This document shows, piece by piece, positions 37,661-49,500 of a stretch of 64,000 bases of DNA. A model generated the notes under the pieces. The model made no database searches. It saw nothing but the letters and a program-made list of their open reading frames with translations, and was not told where the DNA came from. The DNA comes from Combretum micranthum. Its lineage: Eukaryota; Streptophyta; Magnoliopsida; Myrtales; Combretaceae. The DNA is taken from the NCBI GenBank assembly GCA_024138025.1, contig JAMXBD010001251.1, positions 124,001 to 188,000 of the forward strand, written 5' to 3'. How positions within the stretch are numbered: the first letter of the stretch is position 1; every line of letters starts with the position of its first letter. The translations under genes and the position numbers were made by a program.

Positions 37661-38575
37661 TTACAAGTAAATAGTTATATTTTTTGCCTCTACCAATAAA
37701 TGCTTTAGCAGCTCTTTTTCAAATAGCAGACAGTTAGACATGTTCATAATTGACCCGTTCTTTCTTTCACTTACTCCATTTTGTTGAGGTGTGTAAGTGA
37801 CTATGAGTTGATGATGAATGCCACAATGTTGAAGGAAATTTTCAAAATCATTAGAGGTGAATTCTGTGCCATTATCAGACCTTAAAGTTTTAATGAAATG
37901 TGCACTTTGATTTTCTACAAATGATTCAAACTTTTGAAATGTACTAAACACCTTAGATTTCTGTTTGAGAAAATAAATCCAACAAAATATGGTGAAGTCA
38001 TTGATAAAAAGAAGAAAGAACTTGCTTCCACTATACGAAGCAACATTCATGGGTCCACAAACATCTATGTGAATCAATTGTAATTTCCCAGTTGCCCTCC
38101 AAGTCAGATTGACAAGGAATGGTGTTTGACTTAGCTTTCCAAATAGGTTAACATCACATACACCAGATTGATCATAAACAAGAGGCATGTCCATGAAGAA
38201 GCTTCATAGAAGCATAGCTAGTGTGACCAAGCCTTTTATGCCATAAAACAACTTCATCTACTATAGTAGGTAAGGCTTGAATTTTAGTTTGTTTCCATTC
38301 TAAAGGGAAACTTCTATTTTTTCATTTTAATAGAGAAAAACTTATCACCAATTGGATAAAAAATATCACACCTTTTGTCTTCAAAAATCAAAGTATAGTC
38401 CTTTTCAAGGAATTGACCAACACTTAAGAGATTGTATGTAATTCCACGCACTAATAAAACATCAGTAATTAACTTTATACCTGGAAGTGTTTCTACAAAA
38501 ACATCTTTTCCTTTAACATCAACTAGTCTGTCATCTCCAATCCTCACTTGGTAATGACACCCTTTGTCCAAATTC
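37661..38575 (-). pseudogene. Copia protease/GAG-pre-integrase and integrase
   Basis: The segment 38571-38314 reads as the end of the protease region (CHYQVRIGDDRL, TYNLLSVGQFLEKDY). It is followed by the pre-integrase zinc box VLWHKRLGHTSYASMKLLH (about 38257-38200) and the integrase core (38194-37661). The core has IHIDVCGPM, TLRSDNGTEFTSNDF and QQNGVSERKN, which supply the D, D and E positions. Further left, the coding continues in other frames to about 37350. Shifts at 38200 and 37660 break the polyprotein. Confidence 0.86.
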
Positions 38576-38639
38576 TTGAAAAGCTATAATCTTGAAGTCA
38601 TATGATGAGTGCATTCACTATTAATAAGCCACTTACCTG

Positions 38640-39553
38640 AGTTCTGAATTATTATTGAACATTCTTCAACAATAGTAGCAACAAACAACTTCTCTTCATG
38701 ATCCTAAGGACCTTCACTAACTTGAGCTGGTTGAGCTTGAGGTTGTTAATTTTGATTACTTGGACAGATTTTATCAATGTGTTCAAATTGTTACAAGCCA
38801 AACATTGAATTGCAGGCCTTCTCCAACAAAAGTTCTCACCGTAAGTGGTCTTTTTATAGTGAGGACATGGTGGATACTTTTATTTCTTTTGTTTTCCCTT
38901 AAAATATTTATCTTCCTTATCTTTTCCCTTCTTTCCACTAATGTCAGCTTGTGTCCTTAAGCTCTGTGAAGCTATGAGAGCCCCTTCTCTTGGCTTCTCC
39001 TCCTCTTAATGCTTTTCTTTTCTCCACAAGTTGTAGAGCATTCACAGGTTAGTAAGCGTAAGTAAAGATAAGTCCAAGTGTCTTCAAAAGAAGAAATCTT
39101 TACCTCAAACATTTATGGAAAAGTTCATTACTTTCATGACCCAATCAATATATCCCTTCACTATCTTATTCTCTTTCATTTTGAGAAGTTCGAACTCTTT
39201 TTCAAATTGAAAGGCTGCATTTACCTTATTTTGGCACTTCCTTGGAACTCAAACTTTAGCTTATCCCACACTTGCTTAGCCGTTTGACAAGCCATGATTT
39301 TTGTGAAAATGATTTCATCAATAGCTGTATGAAAAGTACGTAAAGCTTTGAACTTTCTAGAGAGTTGTTCTTCATAAAGCTTGAGTTGATTTAGAGTTGG
39401 ATTTTATGGTAAAACAGTCTCCATCCCAGTTTCAACGGCTTCCCAAAGTAGTAAACCTTTAAGGTAAACTTTCATCTTAATAAACAAAGCATTATAATTT
39501 TCTTCCGTGAAAATAGGAGGAGATGGACCTAAAATGCTACTACGTGTAGCCAT
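38640..39553 (-). pseudogene. gag: Copia gag
   Basis: The start is taken as the ATG at 39553 (MATRSS), giving FTEENYNALFIKMKVYLKGLLLWEAVE, the usual N-terminus of copia gag (a DUF4219-like YxxWxxxMxxxL box with changes). It continues with frame breaks to a degraded zinc knuckle near 38880-38800, where PCPHYKKTT...CW...CLACNNLN has Tyr in place of one Cys. Confidence 0.75.
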
Positions 39554-39684
39554 TACACACACACTCTCACACAAGTTTGAGTGTTTAAGATTCAGTGGAA
39601 AGTTTCCCACCTAGTTTTCCCTCTTAAACAGTCCCCTAAAGATCATAGGGGAAAAAAAAAAACTTTCTTAGCTTTGATACTAAA

Positions 39685-39953
39685 TGAAGGCAAAAGAATA
39701 AGGCAAGCTAAAATATGGAGAGAGGACGTTGGAGCTAAAGAGTGCTCTAGAAGAAGCGAAAAAATTATGCAAAGAAAAGACAATATTTTCCACTCCATGA
39801 TTGATACATATATGCTGAAGTTTACAAAAAAAGTCCAACTATTCCCTCATTTTTGGAGCTTATTAGCTGCTCCATTACAAATTTCAACCATGCATTTATA
39901 GCTATAGATGTTTAGTCAAAAGAAAACATGCAAAATATCAAAAGGCTATGGAA
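39685..39953 (-). mobile_element. 5' LTR of the copia element
   Basis: The partner of 35651-35941. Homology ends at CTATGGAA; the last about 20 bp of the 3' LTR are not present here, so the outer border is approximate. Confidence 0.72.
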
Positions 39954-40305
39954 ATAAAAGACATGGTCTATGATGGTTCTTTTCAGTAAATAAAGGTACA
40001 AGAATCGTTAGATGGCTTGCAGCCTAATAGTATCTCCTCTAATCTCTTAAGCAAGAAGTACCAGATACAAGAATCATAAAACATATACAATAGATGCAAT
40101 TATTTCTAAAATTACCCAGCCTTGTATATTTTGGTCGGCTTTCTCGTGGTAAGCTCGTATTTCTTAATACGTAGGAAACCGATTACAATGACTTATCATC
40201 ACATAAGCAAATACAAAATAGTTAAAAGTATTCATATATTTATTTTCAAGGATTTAATAAGACTAAAGATTACATAAGTAAATTGTAGGGATGAGGAACA
40301 AGAAC

Positions 40306-40423
40306 CTTTATGCTGTTTGGACTAAGCTTTATAGTTCTGGTATGCCGTATTGCAGAAAAAAACCTAGTTGTATCCAAAGCTCTAGTGTCGTTTTAAATTA
40401 CAAAATCAAAAGCAAATGCAACA
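40306..40423 (-). pseudogene. F-box/FBD gene copy A, exon 1 stub
   Basis: This matches the last 118 bp of exon 1 of the intact gene (54066-54183) with the donor still GT (AAG|GTTCTTG on the minus strand). The other roughly 1.0 kb of exon 1, including the F-box, is missing. The flanking sequence jumps to one that lies near 58890 in block B. Confidence 0.82.
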
Positions 40424-41122
40424 CTTTGATAGAATTGTTTGAATTCAATAGTGAAATCATGATGGATTTGTCTCTATATTTTATGGGGATGATGATTTAG
40501 AGCTATTTCTTTAGTTAAGAAACACAATAAATAACCATATATAATTAAAAAAGAAATTATAAGTATCACACGTCACCCAAATATAAATGTAATTACAAAT
40601 TAGATAGTTTCCACAACAACTAATATCTATATTTGTAGGTGTTTTGCACGTGAAAATATTAGAATTTGAAGTTTCATCTTAGTAGAGAAACTTATATCCT
40701 ACAAGCCTGTTTATACTGGTTTCTTCAACCAACATTTGTTCAATCCCGAATCACAAACGTGCAAAGGAGATAAATATTACTGTCTTTGGGTAAGATAATA
40801 GCTAAATTTGTGCTTAAGAAAAAATGGAACTTATCGTTTTATAATTTTAATATAGACATTATTTGTTCTAATTCTGTACTTTTCTCCAAGAGAATGAAAG
40901 AACATTCTTATTGCAAATATGATGAAATGGGATCATGGTTGTACAATGATAATGGCTCAAATATGTACGAATTGCTTCAATGTCTCAAATGTCATGAGAT
41001 TATATTTACAGTGGTAAAATTACACGGGTTAGAGGTTTATGTAACAAACATGTGTACAGATCCAAAAAGTAAGGAAATCCTGTTGGCCCTACAGACTCAA
41101 TGACAAGCACAGTCCTCTTATA

Positions 41123-41314
41123 TCATTGTTGCCAACAATTAGGGAAGGAAGAATAACAACTGAATGAGTTATCCATCAGATGCTCCAGTACCTTGATGAT
41201 GTTAGATTGGTAATGTGTTAGTTGCACAGACTTCTCATGAAGTGCTGGCCGTATGCGACTCCCCTGATTGATACTGGCTGCGTGACATCTCCATGAGATT
41301 TTCAGGACTACCAC
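41123..41314 (-). other. Conserved small ORF, block A copy (63 codons)
   Basis: An ATG-to-stop ORF (MVVLKISWRCHAASINQ... ...CYSSFPNCWQQ) has a partner in block B at 56955-57143 with the same ends and one whole-codon difference (SCYSS against SCSS). I recognise no family. It may be an exon piece of the degraded gene next to it or chance conservation in non-coding DNA. Confidence 0.3.
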
Positions 41315-42099
41315 CGTTTACAGAACCCATTGGCTTTTATAGGCTTTGTGAGCATTCCGCATTGATTCATAGTTCAAATTCATTAATACTGAGGTTTCTT
41401 AAGGAGCTCAGAATTCTTTTAAAAAAACATGGTATTACCTCCTCTTCAAAACAAAGTGCACCTGCTTCCCTTGCCATTTAAGCTGCACAAATAACATTAG
41501 CCAACTCACCCACCAAGCCATCTGCACTTGCAAAATCTTCAGGTCAAGCGGTCACTATAGCGATGACTTGGGAAGGACTAGGGCATTGCTCGTGACTAAT
41601 TAGAAACATTGGTTTACAAATGTATTGGCAATAAAGCCAGCTCATGTAGCCTGACATACATGAAGTGTTATCCGTCGCTCTTTCTCACAGTTGCTTCAGT
41701 CTGAGATGAGTCGTGCAAGCAGCATGGAATTTAATCCTGTATAAATAAACTGGTTTGTTCAAATAGCATGTGTTTAATCTAAATTTACATCTGTGCAAAC
41801 GAAAAAAATGTTGTTGCCTCAGGGAAGAAATTAGCTAGACTTGTGCCAAAAAGAACAGGGGAGAGGATGAGATCATACACTACATATTTCCAACTATGAA
41901 AAGCATAGAAACTAGAGTTGAAAAGCAAAAGAGCACTGTTATGTGGATACATGGGTGACACGCAGAGCATATTGGAGAAAAGGCAAGATAAACACGGCAT
42001 CCATGATCAGGAAATCTCTGCAACCAAGGACGACTCCTCAAACCCACCACCCTATTTCTAAGCATTTAAATAGCTAAAGAGTGGTTGAATCCACGGGAA

Positions 42100-43165
42100 C
42101 GTGTTAGGACATCTTAAGAATTCATAAATTAAAATTCAGTTGGGCGACCTATGGGCATGAAATGAGCAAGATGGGGGGAGAAAAAATTACACTAACTATG
42201 GGACATGGTTAACGTAGAGGATACAGACCTAAAAGAGGGGAGTCCTGCTAGTTTAAATATCAGTGTAGAGATATAGCAATGGAAAAAGAGGCATGAACAA
42301 TAGGGGCAGAGTGTGAGAGAAGTGCTAAGTGCTACTCTTTGAGAATTACCAAAGAAGTCAGTAGCACTATGTCCAAGAAGAAATGGCTTGGATGGCAAGT
42401 AATTTCAGCCAGAAGTGTCACTGGAACATGATTACTGTGGCTTTCGTCACTTTTTGTTGTTGTAGCCATTGAATCATAATTATCCAAGCCTGAAAGCCCT
42501 TAGCTGCTGTTGATTGATGGCTCTTTGTCAAAGCCTGCCGCTGAATTAAAGTGGAAGATGCTGATGCCTGTTGCTTCTAGAACTTTTTACTTCAATTGCA
42601 TATTTAGAGAACTGCAATGTGTAAGTTTGCTTTGCTGCTGCACATTACAGTTGCTGCCTCTCTTCTGTTTGCAGCTCTGGTCCTGTTTATACATATAATG
42701 GAAGGCAAGCAAAATAATAGGTAGAGATATTTGTATATATGCACACATAAAAAACATAAAAATAAAAATAAAAATCTGCTTCATGAAAGGACATAAACAC
42801 AATCATGTTATTCATGCATACCTGATATCTTAAAATATATACACAGTGAGTGAAGATCCTTAGAAGAAATAGTAATTTGAATTGCTTTTGGATTCAAGAA
42901 TTATTGTTCCATCTCCACACGTTCACTCTTGCACAGCAACTGTCAAAGGATTTAAGATTGACAATATAATTTAAACTCTTGTATAACAAGTTTAAATTCT
43001 GGTATGAGCTATTATATTTATTATTTGATATTCCTCCCATTTGTGATCTCAAACTTTGATTAAAACTCAACAAATGAATGATTTAACTAAACGGCAAATA
43101 AAATGACTGTACCAAGATTCAATCACCAGCCTTTGATTGTCCATTGACATCTTGCTTTGATGCTG
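42100..43165. other. Stretch next to the UPL relic without clear coding sense
   Basis: No sustained reading frame or element end was found. It may hold intron and downstream exon remnants of the UPL-like gene on the minus strand, but I could not match them to HECT-domain motifs. Confidence 0.4.
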
Positions 43166-45085
43166 AATTGGATAAGTTAGCCTCAATATCTAGCAACTCA
43201 AGTGCATCATTATGTTTTATAAGTGACTTGACATGGCATCCTTTGGCAACTTCGAGTCGGCTGGCTGGCTGCTTTGTTCACAACCAAAACTCGTTTTAGC
43301 TTAACCCTTGGATAAAGTTATTCTTCCATGGTATAAAATGATGAGATAGGATCAATACAAAGAACATCCGAGTAGTCCTGCGGGCATGCCTTCCCTTCTC
43401 CCTTTACAAAACAAATTTCAGACATGCATGTGATATGTAATGTCCACTTGGAATATTGGTGAAAGAAATTTTGTACTTGGATGCACGGTTGAAAACGACA
43501 GTGAGGTATTCTAATGATGATGATGCATTTTGCAATATCCTTGTTAACACTACTAAAGTGACATCCTCACAGAAAGAGTCCAATAAAAACAACAGCATCC
43601 TTGTAAATGCTTAAATTTTTTATCTAGAAAGCAGATCTTATTGAGTTTTTCATCAATTTTAGCCTTCTTACTCGTGGAGAAGCCATTTGATAGGCATTTC
43701 ACTAATGAATGCAATATCCCACTCCTACAAAATTCAAAGGTGGAAACAGGTTCCACACAACAATGGCTAGTTATGGTCCCCTGCATTGTAAAACATTTAC
43801 TTTCATGCCATTCACGAGATTCATTCATTGACATGTTTGTTAATTCACTTAGTACAGTAGAAAGTGTTATGAGATTCAGCAGGATATTAGATATAACTTC
43901 CCAAGAGCTACAATTTCAGATGAGAAGAGAGCGGTCCTTGCTCCAATGGCAAGTTTAGAAACTGCATCTTTCTCAATCTTGCAGTTTTCAGTTTCTAAAG
44001 AATCGGATAACCTAACAGAAAATGATAACGGAAGCATCTCTGCACTCCCATTTTCAGAGGCTTATAACATGCATCTAGTGATAGCTGATTTCCACTGAAA
44101 GATGGGATCATCATACAAGAACATTTTTTCTGGTGTTAAGAGTGCATCAATGGCAAAGAAAACACCTTTGTTTAAAAAGGATTCAAAAATATATCAGGAA
44201 GCTTTTCAAATACTGCATCAATACTTCAGCCAGAAAACCTGGAATGTTGGATTCATCATCCACTTCAACAAGAACAGTTGATGGGGTCAGACAAAATAAT
44301 TTACCAATGACAGATAGGCAGCCATAGCATATATAAAAATTTGCACCAGAATTAACCACCTGAATCAATGACGGGAGTCTGTTCAGTTTAAAAGCGCATA
44401 AAAAATTCAGGGATTTCAGTTAAAACAGCTTTCTTGTCTGACATTTGGTGATTTTCCTCATTGTTGAGGTAGGTAGGAAGAAGTTGGTGCAGCAATTTCA
44501 AAACTTGTTGCAATTGAATCCAATGTCCATCAGCACGGGGAGAAGATATCCCATGCAAAAGACTACGCACAGATAATACAACTTTTAAAATGCTGATATT
44601 ATGAGCTCATATAGAGCTCTGAAATCAAAAGTTGAACCTGAAGAGCCCTAATAAACCGGTCTCCAGAGGTTGAGATAAATTGATCTGCTATTCAACTCAA
44701 GCAGATTGCTGCGCTTTTAATGAGCTGTCGATCCTCATAGGTTTCAAGGAATAGGAAGCTGGACATCCATGACTAATGATGCACAGTGAGAAGGAATCTT
44801 CTTATACGTGTTCATCAAAACCGAGAGTTCAACTCGCTGAATGCTTCTTGAAAAGAAATGAAGCCATTATGGCCCCAACATGCAGGCAAGCATCTAGTTG
44901 ATCTCGTGATATTTTCTCCAACGCCTGCAGAAACTGTTCAGCAACATCTGAGTATTCGTATTAAAAAAGCTTCTCACAAAGTGCAGGAATCACTTTTATG
45001 TTGAACTAGGTATCTTGAGGATGTCGAAGACACACCGCAAAGATTATAGCCCATCCTCGTAGTGCCTAAGCCGCAATTCAACTGT
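43165..45085 (-). pseudogene. UPL3/UPL4-like HECT E3 ubiquitin ligase, N-terminal and middle part, decayed
   Basis: Minus-strand fragments follow the order of plant UPL3/UPL4 (KAKTUS group). An armadillo-repeat piece VAEQFLQALEKISRDQ-DACL-VGAIMA lies at about 44945-44855. A linker (44570-44388) reads LLHGISSPRADGHWIQLQQ then LKLLHQLLP. CLSVIGKL, then SNIPGFLAEVL and GVFFAIDALL, follow at about 44330-44130. VSTFEFCRSGILHSLVKCLS lies at about 43760-43700. The pre-HECT box LTRILQNASSSLEYLTVVFN, SKYKISFTNIPSGHYISHACLK, then GEGKACPQDYSDVLCIDPISS, lies at 43555-43320. These ligases attach ubiquitin to target proteins; Arabidopsis UPL3 controls trichome branching. Stops occur every 100-200 bp and no HECT catalytic Cys region was found, so this is a pseudogene. 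UPL4 rather than UPL3 is a guess. Confidence 0.72.
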
Positions 45086-45159
45086 TGTAATTATTCCCCC
45101 TTTAAGTCCATGGTTCATTGTTGGATGCCTTTTTCATTAAAACACAGCAACTTCGTCTT

Positions 45160-46200
45160 CCAATAAGGGATGCGCTTAATTCGATTTCATTTGGTTTTTC
45201 CGCTGAATCAAAACCAAACCAAACAAGCGTGCCTTCCGATTTTTCTTTTTTTACTTTATTTTATTTTTCTTATAATTTTCGTTTGGATTAAAAAATTTCC
45301 TATACTTATGGTTTGAGCATTGTATTGTAATTTAAGAAATGTATATTTGTATAAAATGTAATTTTATATATTCATTGCCTTAGCCGCAATGTAATTTCAA
45401 TTATTTTAATGTAATGTCTACAAAAAACTTTGGACTTTACCAAAGGATTTGAGTTAAGAGGGCAAAATAAGGATTAAGTTTGGATTGGAGCTTTAAACCC
45501 TGCAATAAACTAAATTGACTCTTTAAATTGAATGATAGATTCAAAAAGTTAGAGGTTTGGATTATAATAATTCAATACAATATTATTAATTTATTAATTT
45601 ATTGGCATTGGAGAGAAAATACTGAATTCAATTCCTCATTGTCATTAGACTTCTCAAAAATTATTTCGAAGTCATGATCTTAGGTAACATCAAAACCCGT
45701 ATGTGAGATTTAATGACAATAATATATACAAAACCAAAAAATATCTATAAACATTGCAGATATCAAACTGAGAAACTTTTTACGCGGACCATGTTTTACT
45801 ACTTGTTTACTGTAGACCTTTTTAATATCAAGCTGCTGGTGGTAGTGACTTAATGTACCAAGTCTAACACACAACTATTCTCCTACTAACTCACACACAG
45901 CAAGCTCTTCAATTTTAATGCAAATAACCCTAATACACTAAAAATAAACAAAGAATCTGTGATCTTTTCTTTTCCATCTTCTGTTTCACTAACAATTGGG
46001 ACTTTCTAAAAATCGAATACCAATTACAAAAAATGATAATGTGTATGAGGCATCTAATAACCAAAAGAAAAAAAAAATCCCGAGATTTTTTTTTATGGGT
46101 TTATGTAACTTTTTTCTTTCAAATTAAAAAAATAAATAAATCAATCAATCATCTTGATATACACATTTTCCTCATCAACCAAACTAAAAAAAGAGTAGCC
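45160..46200. repeat. Duplicated block B, distal segment (matches 12220-13668)
   Basis: Non-coding sequence downstream of the intact F-box gene, homologous to block A. The left edge starts with a GATTTCATTTGGTTTTT...GAATCAAAACCAAACC stretch that is itself a partial inverted repeat, possibly an old MITE end at the duplication border. Confidence 0.7.
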
Positions 46201-46227
46201 TCAGCCACTTGTGAGGAGAACCATTTT

Positions 46228-46506
46228 TTAGTATATAAGTCTAGCTTTGGAAGCACCTTTGGCCAGTTTCTTAATTTTTGACCTTACTTCTTCCCCGAGT
46301 AAAAACTCCCTACTGTATCCCCTGTGTATAGTCATTTCCTCCAAATTCTTGGCATGTTTGAGCAAGAATTTTACTAGGCACACTTCATTATATTCAGCTT
46401 CTGAAAATCCATCAATCTTGACTACCTTAATGGTGCAAAGAAAAGGCTCCATGACTTTTCCTTCGAAGTGCCAATATCTATCCATTTCTGAGGCCGACAT
46501 ACGCCA
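46228..46506 (-). CDS. F-box gene exon 3 (FBD domain)
   Basis: The acceptor is TTTTATCAG|TGGCGTATG on the minus strand. The exon encodes the FBD domain and ends with LGKGAS-type basic tail KARLIY and TAA at 46228-46230. A second AG 13 bp further in would break the frame. Block A has TAG as the first codon here, so this copy alone is usable. Confidence 0.82.
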   Translation of the reverse strand, partial: WRMSASEMDRYWHFEGKVMEPFLCTIKVVKIDGFSEAEYNEVCLVKFLLKHAKNLEEMTIHRGYSREFLLGEEVRSKIKKLAKGASKARLIY

Positions 46507-49500
46507 CTGATAAAAGTATTTCAAGAGTGAAAAATTAGCTTTAGAACGCCACTGCATCAGATGTGAATTTTTTGAAAATAGAAATTTAAAATAATAACAT
46601 ATATATTAACCAAAATATAGGTATACAAATTGAAAGCTAGATGTACAAGATGCATCAACATTCGATTGATTGATGACTGTTATTTAACTACTAATGTCTA
46701 TCAAGTGCATTAGTAAAAATTAGTTTGACCACACAAATGTCTCCAAAACTTAGAATAACGTCCAAAAACTGCCACATGTTTGTGGGTGTTTTCTTAAGTT
46801 TATATGTATATACACACACATATGAAACTTGAAATTAATGAGGTGATACCATCACTTTTTTAATCTCAGAGTCACTTATTCCATGCTTATTGGTAATTCT
46901 TGCATTTTCTGATCAACAATCATATGACACACGACATATTTCGAAAGATGAGGATGATAGTAAATTTTTTAAGCTTGATTACAAACAATAAGCATTTAAC
47001 ACAACATCTTTCTAATGATAACAATGATGAAGAAGATAGTAAATATGATGGATAAAAGCTAGATTATGACATTTATCCCTTTTAAGCTCTGACTGCTAAA
47101 TTTAAAAAGAAAAATTTATTTAAGTATGATCTTCAATAGCTCCTTTCAAATTTCCGGTGTAAAGAAGCAAAATTACTAATAGTTTAGATGGTAGTTTAAA
47201 TGTTATGGTTTTAAATATTAGTGATACAATAAGTGCAAGCTTGGAAGTACTATTTGAGGAAAAGATTAATACGCCGTTGAAATGCCTAATCTGTAGCTAA
47301 GTATGAGCCATTGGAAAACTACCCATGTTAAACTTTACCCTCCATGTTAGAACAACCAAACAATCTATTGCAAAACGCTGCAACAAGTGAAACTCTTCTA
47401 TTTATCCAACATCAAACCTTTTGAATAGCATATCAATTCCTATTAGATCTTTCTGGCCACTATACAAAACAAGTGCAAGCTATTATTATTAAGAAGTAGA
47501 AAAGACAATTATGAGGACTCACCGGCTCAAAGTTGAAATAAGGAGCCATCAAGATAACAAGAGTATGCAACCTTGGGGAAATCCTAATTAGGTAAGACAA
47601 TGCTGGAAGACTGTCGAAATAGGCAGCAATTTTCAGACGTCTGAGGTTAAAAAATGGATCTAGCATATCCCTCCTTAGCATTAGTTTGTGTAGCACCTGA
47701 ATAATTTAAAAGATCATAAACTTATGATTAGTGGCAAACGATTCTTCATACATGGATTGAATTAAGAAGCTACTTGAATTCAATTTTTAGTTATATATAA
47801 AAGATAGGGTCTACGCTAGTTCTTTTCAGTAAATATATGTATAAGAATTGTCAATGTTCTTATAATATAGTAGCATCTCTTTATCTCTCAAGTTAAAGGT
47901 ACTGGATACTAAAAGGATAAAACATATACAATAGAGGCAACGATTTTTAAAATTACCCAGCTGCAATATGGTGTGGGGACGATGAGGTTGATCGGGGAAG
48001 AGAAGAGGAACTCGGGAAGAAAGGGAAGTTAGGGTTTGGGAAGCAGGAGAGAGAAGGGCTGATCTGAAGGATGGGGAAATCTCGAAACTCTGTGTGTGTG
48101 TTAAGTCCTCTGAGTTCTGACATGTGTACTAAAGGGAAGTAGGGTACGTGGAAGATAGCTGCAGTAAAAGTATGAGAAGCACGTGGAGATAGTTACAATA
48201 GCTGAATAATGAAGATGGGCTGAAAATGGGCTGAGAAACATTTGGACCAAGAGAGTAGTTAGAAGCCTAAATAGCAGAATGGATTAAGACTGGATGGGCC
48301 AAATAGCAATCATATTTAGCATTAGTAATTAGCAATATACAGCAGTATAGTATAGTATCTTTTATTCCGTGTAACAGATTTGCTGATGTGGAATAACAAC
48401 CCATCATCATTTCTGATGCTTGCACCACGTGAGGTGATCTGTTATCATTACAAATCTCATGTATTTTTTGATGTATAAATATCAACAAGTAAAAGGAGAA
48501 AAATATATTACAAGAATTTCAGTAAAATCAAGCTTGTATTCGAGCTAGTAAGCTGTATTCGGCCAAATTCTTTTTATCCCCAATTCTTAGTCTTTCTACC
48601 CATAGCAATTGGTATCAGAGCCGGTTGCGATGGAGACCCGTGAATCAAAACGCATGGAGGACGCCATGAAAGCACTCTTCAAGGAACAACTGGACCGCCA
48701 AGATGCAGTTCTTAAGGAGCAAGCAGCACGCCAGACTGAGTGGATCAAGATGTTCTCTGAAGCTGTACAAAATCAACAAAAGATCATTGAACAACAGAAC
48801 CAAACTATTGAATCATTCAAACAACAAATACTGAGTAAACAAACGACACTGGATTCATCTGCAACTAAAGGAGTATCGGAGGGAAGCATGCGTTGTCTGA
48901 ACGCTGACTCCACTGCAGGATCAGGAAATTCCAATGGTAATTCAACTAATTACCAGGTACCCACTAGAAACACAAAGATTGAATTTCCAATGTTTACTGG
49001 TGAAGGGTTTAGAAATTAGATAGCTAGGGCAGAGCAATTTTTTACCTTAGATGACACTCCTAATGATCTTAAAGTTAAAATTGCTACCATGCATCTTGAT
49101 GATAAGCCCTACGAATGGTATAATGCATTTGCTAAATCACGAACTGAATCCACACCTTTAACATGGGAAGAATTTACTAAAGTCCTGAATGCTAGATTCA
49201 ATGAAAGAGGATTTGAAGATCCTATGTCTAAACTGAAAGAATTACAACAAGTAGGATTATTACAGGATTATAATGATGAATTCATGTATTTGTCCACTCA
49301 AGTTCAACTCCGAATCACTGCTTGTCAGCTGTTATCTTAGTGGGTTAAAACCTGAAATTCAGTACCCCATACGAATGTTTCAACCTAAGTCCCTCACACA
49401 AGCCATAACTCTTGCTAAACTACAAGAAGCCACCATTCTGTCTTCGAAACAACATTTGAAAACCTTTAAAGGACAATCCAAACCAATCTTTTCGTTACAC

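Larger units (their letters stand above)
35651..39953 (-). mobile_element. Ty1/copia retrotransposon, two short LTRs, dead
   Basis: Direct repeats starting TGAAGGCAAAAGAA lie at 35651-35941 and 39685 to about 39953. They share GTCCAACTATTC, GCTGCTCCATTACAAATTTCAAC and TTTAGTCAAAAGAAAACATGCAAAAT. The primer site lies just left of the right-hand repeat, on the minus strand (about 39683-39671, TTAGTATCAAAGC, from TGGTATCAGAGC). Transcription is therefore leftwards, and 39685-39953 is the 5' LTR. The outer end of that LTR appears shortened compared with the 3' LTR. Block B near 47795-47805 has the site without the insertion. The element sits about 50 bp from the 13.8-kb chromovirus. Confidence 0.85.
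39955..42100. repeat. Duplicated block A, proximal segment (matches 47800-47961, 53866-54190, 58890-59460 and 56500-57715)
   Basis: This segment is a mosaic of block B. 39955-40300 matches 47800-47961 joined to 53866-54065, the F-box intron without the chromovirus. 40306-40423 is an exon 1 stub. 40425-40620 matches about 58890-59000 joined to 59348-59460. 40650-41870 matches 56500-57710. The order of the last two pieces is reversed compared with block B, so block A or B was rearranged after duplication. At 40116-40120 the single ccagc marks the empty site of the block B chromovirus. Confidence 0.78.

Noticed and set aside
42587..42802. Minus-strand ORF with hydrophobic stretch as a membrane peptide
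   Set aside because: The hydrophobic run comes from an A-rich (AAAAATAAAAAT) tract and has no counterpart in block B.
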